A model generated the notes under the pieces. The model was not told where the DNA came from. It was given only the letters and a program-made list of their open reading frames with translations, and searched no databases. Shown here in pieces: positions 33,049 to 35,261 of a stretch of DNA of 35,261 bases (its first letter is position 1; every line of letters starts with the position of its first letter). The DNA is from Clostridia bacterium (lineage in GTDB: Bacteria; Bacillota; Clostridia; Oscillospirales; Acutalibacteraceae): contig CAAGBN010000063.1 in assembly GCA_900768075.1 (NCBI GenBank), forward strand, positions 1 through 35,261, given 5' to 3'. Made by a program: the position numbers and the translations under genes.

Positions 33049-33801
33049 ATGTTTAACTTTTTCGCAGACGATAGTGCAAGACAAGGCGACTATTTCTATA
33101 TTTCAGGCTCTGACTATAACCATATCAGAAATGTGCTTCGTATGAAAACAGGTGAAGAATTTTTAGTTTCCTGCGATGGTATCAGCAGTCTTTGCAGACT
33201 TGACGGCTTTGAGGGTGACTCTGCCGTTGCCGAAATTATAGAAGAAAACTATCAGAGCACCGACCTGCCCATAGAGATTTATCTTTTTCAGGGACTGCCT
33301 AAAGCCGACAAAATGGAGCTGATTATCCAGAAAGCCGTTGAGCTTGGTGTTCATGCTATAGTACCCACAGAAATGAGCCGATGTGTTGTAAAGCTCGACG
33401 ATAAAAAGAAAAAGAGCAAGACACAGCGTTGGCAGAGCATTGCTGAAAGTGCTGCAAAACAAAGCAAGCGAAGCGCCGTACCGACAGTATATGATGCCGT
33501 AAGCTATAAAGAGGCTCTCAATATGGCTGAAAAGCTTGATGTTTTAATGGTACCCTACGAGTGTGCTGACGGTATGGAGGCTACAAAAACAGTTCTCAAC
33601 AAAATCAAAGTCGGCTCAAAGGTGGGTATAATTATCGGGCCTGAGGGTGGCTTTGAGGAAAGCGAAGTTGAAAAGGCTATGGCTGTCGGTGGCGAGAGTA
33701 TATCCCTCGGCAAGCGTATTCTTCGCACAGAAACTGCAGCTATTACAGCTGTGGGTATGGTTATGCTTTATTGTGAAATGTATCTTGGCGGTGACAAATA
33801 A
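33049..33801 (+). CDS. rsmE: 16S rRNA (uracil-1498-N3)-methyltransferase RsmE
   Basis: The 250-residue SPOUT-family enzyme has an N-terminal PUA-like domain (HIRNVLRMKTGEEF at about residues 25-38) and the trefoil-knot SAM site: IIGPEGGFEESEVEKA (about 188-203) and LGKRILRTETAAITAV (about 221-236). It methylates U1498 in the 30S decoding region. The family is frequently the first of a pair with another RNA-modification gene. Its stop overlaps the ATG of the next methyltransferase by one base. Confidence 0.95.
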   Translation: MFNFFADDSARQGDYFYISGSDYNHIRNVLRMKTGEEFLVSCDGISSLCRLDGFEGDSAVAEIIEENYQSTDLPIEIYLFQGLPKADKMELIIQKAVELGVHAIVPTEMSRCVVKLDDKKKKSKTQRWQSIAESAAKQSKRSAVPTVYDAVSYKEALNMAEKLDVLMVPYECADGMEATKTVLNKIKVGSKVGIIIGPEGGFEESEVEKAMAVGGESISLGKRILRTETAAITAVGMVMLYCEMYLGGDK

Positions 33802-35153
33802 TGAAAGATTTACCATCAGCATATAAAAACAGAATGACAGAGCTACTCGGCGAGGAATTCGCAGAGTATGAAAAGGCTCTCGCAGAAGCTCCCGTTAAAG
33901 GCTTTCGTGTCAACACAGACAAAATCAGCCTCGAGGACTTCGAAAAGATAAATGTCTTCGGCAGTGAAAAGATACCTTATGTAGAAAACGGCTTTTATCT
34001 CGATTATGAGAAAGCAGGTAATCATCCCTACCACCACGCAGGTATGATATATATTCAGGAGCCGGGTGCTATGGCACCGGCCGAATGTGTCTATATTCAG
34101 CCCGACTGGAAGATTCTCGATATGTGTGCTGCCCCCGGTGGCAAAAGCTCACAGCTTAAGAATAAGCTTTCGGAAAACGGTGTTCTCGTATCAAATGAGA
34201 TAGTGTCCTCGCGATGTAAGATTCTCACAGGCAACTTCGAGCGTCTTGGTCTTCGCAACGCTATCACAACCTGTATGGACACAGGCAAGCTCTCAAGACT
34301 TTACCCTAACACCTTTGACCTTATTATGGTTGATGCGCCTTGCTCAGGTGAGGGTATGTTCCGTAAGGAAGAGGTTGCTATTGACGAGTGGAGCGAAGAA
34401 AATGTCAAGATGTGTGCCAAGCGTCAGGCCGAAATTCTTGATAATGCTACTGTCTGCCTTAAAGACGGCGGATATATCGTCTATGCCACCTGCACTTTCT
34501 CTCTTGAGGAGAACGAGATGACAGTTGATGCTTTCCTTAAGCGCCACGAGGATTTCGAGCTTGTAAGGGTAACGAAAGAGGTTGAAGACGCAACTGTAGA
34601 CGGAATAAGCTTTGACGGCTGTGAAACTGAAAATATAAGCTTTGCAAGAAGATTTTACCCCCACAAGGCTAAGGGTGAGGGACAGTTTATGGCTGTGCTT
34701 CATCAAAAAAATGAGCATTATTCCTACCCTGCCGTAAAAACAGCTCAGGAGAAGATAGATAAAACCGTCTATGACTTTTTAGACAGCGTGCTCACTGATT
34801 ATGACAAAGACCACGTGCTGATGTATAACGGCAACCCTGTTTATTTCACGCCCGATTTCCCTGTTAAGAAAGGCACTGCATTTGCCTGTGGTGTGACTAT
34901 AGGTGAAATCAGAAAGAATTACATTCAGCCACACCATCAGTTTTTTATGGCTATGGGTGATAAATTCAAGAGAAAGATTGAGCTTGACCCCGACAGTGCT
35001 GAGATGAAGAAATATCTCCACGGTGAAGAGATTGATGTTGACTGCGACAACGGTTGGGCAGTTATAACCACCAAGGGATGCAGTATCGGTGGGGTTAAGG
35101 TTGTATCAGGCAGGGCGAAGAATCATTATCCAAAGGGATTGAGACTGAAATAA
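33801..35153 (+). CDS. rsmF: RsmF/NOP2/NSUN-family rRNA (cytosine-5)-methyltransferase
   Basis: This 450-residue Rossmann-type methyltransferase has motif I ILDMCAAPGGKSS (105-117), DAPCSGEGMFRK (178-189) and the catalytic cysteine C231 in YATCTFSLEENE, the two-cysteine layout of m5C enzymes. The C-terminal ~150 residues form the RsmF-type RNA-binding region (SYPAVK, YNGNPVYF, HGEEIDVD). It probably methylates one 16S rRNA cytosine; the exact site (1407 in E. coli RsmF) is not proven for this homologue. Start and stop overlap with rsmE (TAATG) shows translational coupling. Confidence 0.93.
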   Translation: MKDLPSAYKNRMTELLGEEFAEYEKALAEAPVKGFRVNTDKISLEDFEKINVFGSEKIPYVENGFYLDYEKAGNHPYHHAGMIYIQEPGAMAPAECVYIQPDWKILDMCAAPGGKSSQLKNKLSENGVLVSNEIVSSRCKILTGNFERLGLRNAITTCMDTGKLSRLYPNTFDLIMVDAPCSGEGMFRKEEVAIDEWSEENVKMCAKRQAEILDNATVCLKDGGYIVYATCTFSLEENEMTVDAFLKRHEDFELVRVTKEVEDATVDGISFDGCETENISFARRFYPHKAKGEGQFMAVLHQKNEHYSYPAVKTAQEKIDKTVYDFLDSVLTDYDKDHVLMYNGNPVYFTPDFPVKKGTAFACGVTIGEIRKNYIQPHHQFFMAMGDKFKRKIELDPDSAEMKKYLHGEEIDVDCDNGWAVITTKGCSIGGVKVVSGRAKNHYPKGLRLK

Positions 35154-35197
35154 GAGCACAAGAAAATCATCGCGTTTTTGATTATTACGCAAGTAAC

Positions 35198-35256
35198 AAG
35201 GTTCTTGAGTGCAAAGCACGAAAGGTTCTTACTTTTTCCGCGACAGGAAAAAGTAA
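35198..35256. repeat. Hairpins and short direct repeat at the right edge
   Basis: gtgc-aaa-gcac (35209-35219) and a perfect 11-bp stem ttactttttcc-gcgaca-ggaaaaagtaa (35229-35256). aaggttctt occurs at 35198 and 35222, 24 bp apart. The form (short stem, AAA loop) matches the palindrome clusters elsewhere in the window. It continues beyond the edge. The stretch 35154-35197 shows no feature. Confidence 0.75.
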
Positions 35257-35261
35257 TGCCC

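Overview
The window looks like chromosomal DNA from a low-to-mid GC, Gram-positive gut-type Clostridia, most likely the Oscillospiraceae/Ruminococcus group. This is an inference from the gene families present (BlaI/BlaR1-type pair, DUF4358, DHHW and MBOAT O-acylation genes, DUF5685 with a J-domain protein, DUF4186), the purine-rich Shine-Dalgarno sequences (AAGGAG/GGAGG), classical -35/-10 promoters and T-tailed hairpin terminators. I saw no rRNA, tRNA, prophage, insertion sequence or CRISPR array.

Layout. 1-140: 63-bp tandem repeat. 352-3381 (+): BlaI-type repressor, BlaR1-type membrane metallopeptidase and a small membrane protein behind a promoter with two dyad operators. 3565-5124 (-): secreted DNase I-fold enzyme. 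5242-8731 (-): LysR regulator co-directional with a NitT/TauT-type ABC importer. 8954-14749 (-): a dlt-like operon (MBOAT acyltransferase, acyl carrier protein, DASS anion transporter, AMP-forming ligase, membrane-anchored SGNH-like protein). 14959-18935 (-): a second surface O-acylation operon (SGNH hydrolase, DUF4358, MBOAT, DHHW/AlgJ-like). 19189-20964 (+): a transmembrane kinase-fold protein that has lost the catalytic HRD and DFG aspartates. 21169-24284: XRE regulator, GH43-like propeller enzyme, IolB-like cupin and DUF4186. 24449-26603 (-): DUF5685, Cys-tailed J-domain protein and an S-component-like membrane protein. 26766-30477: alpha/beta hydrolase, TraX-like protein and acyl-CoA ligase. 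30518-32901 (-): GH51 arabinofuranosidase and EamA transporter. 33049-35153 (+): rRNA methyltransferases RsmE and RsmF.

The most interesting system is the dlt-like operon. Ligase, carrier, MBOAT and anchored SGNH protein correspond role by role to DltA, DltC, DltB and DltD, but a dicarboxylate/anion-type transporter is embedded among them. The simplest reading is import of a carboxylate, activation, loading on the carrier and transfer to a cell-surface polymer. The second MBOAT/DHHW operon lies directly upstream on the same strand, so this is a double surface-acylation locus.

A second theme is non-coding. Several intergenic gaps hold clusters of short perfect palindromes (arms mostly 5-8 bp, loops of 3-4 nt such as AAA or GTCA): a cloverleaf at 21035-21112, an array at 22982-23042 inside the predicted leader of the GH43 gene, a five-hairpin array at 25027-25137, and hairpins at the right edge. 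Other unusual non-coding elements are an eight-copy hexamer cluster (21800-21989) and an inverted repeat that forms the ends of two convergent genes (24270-24450).
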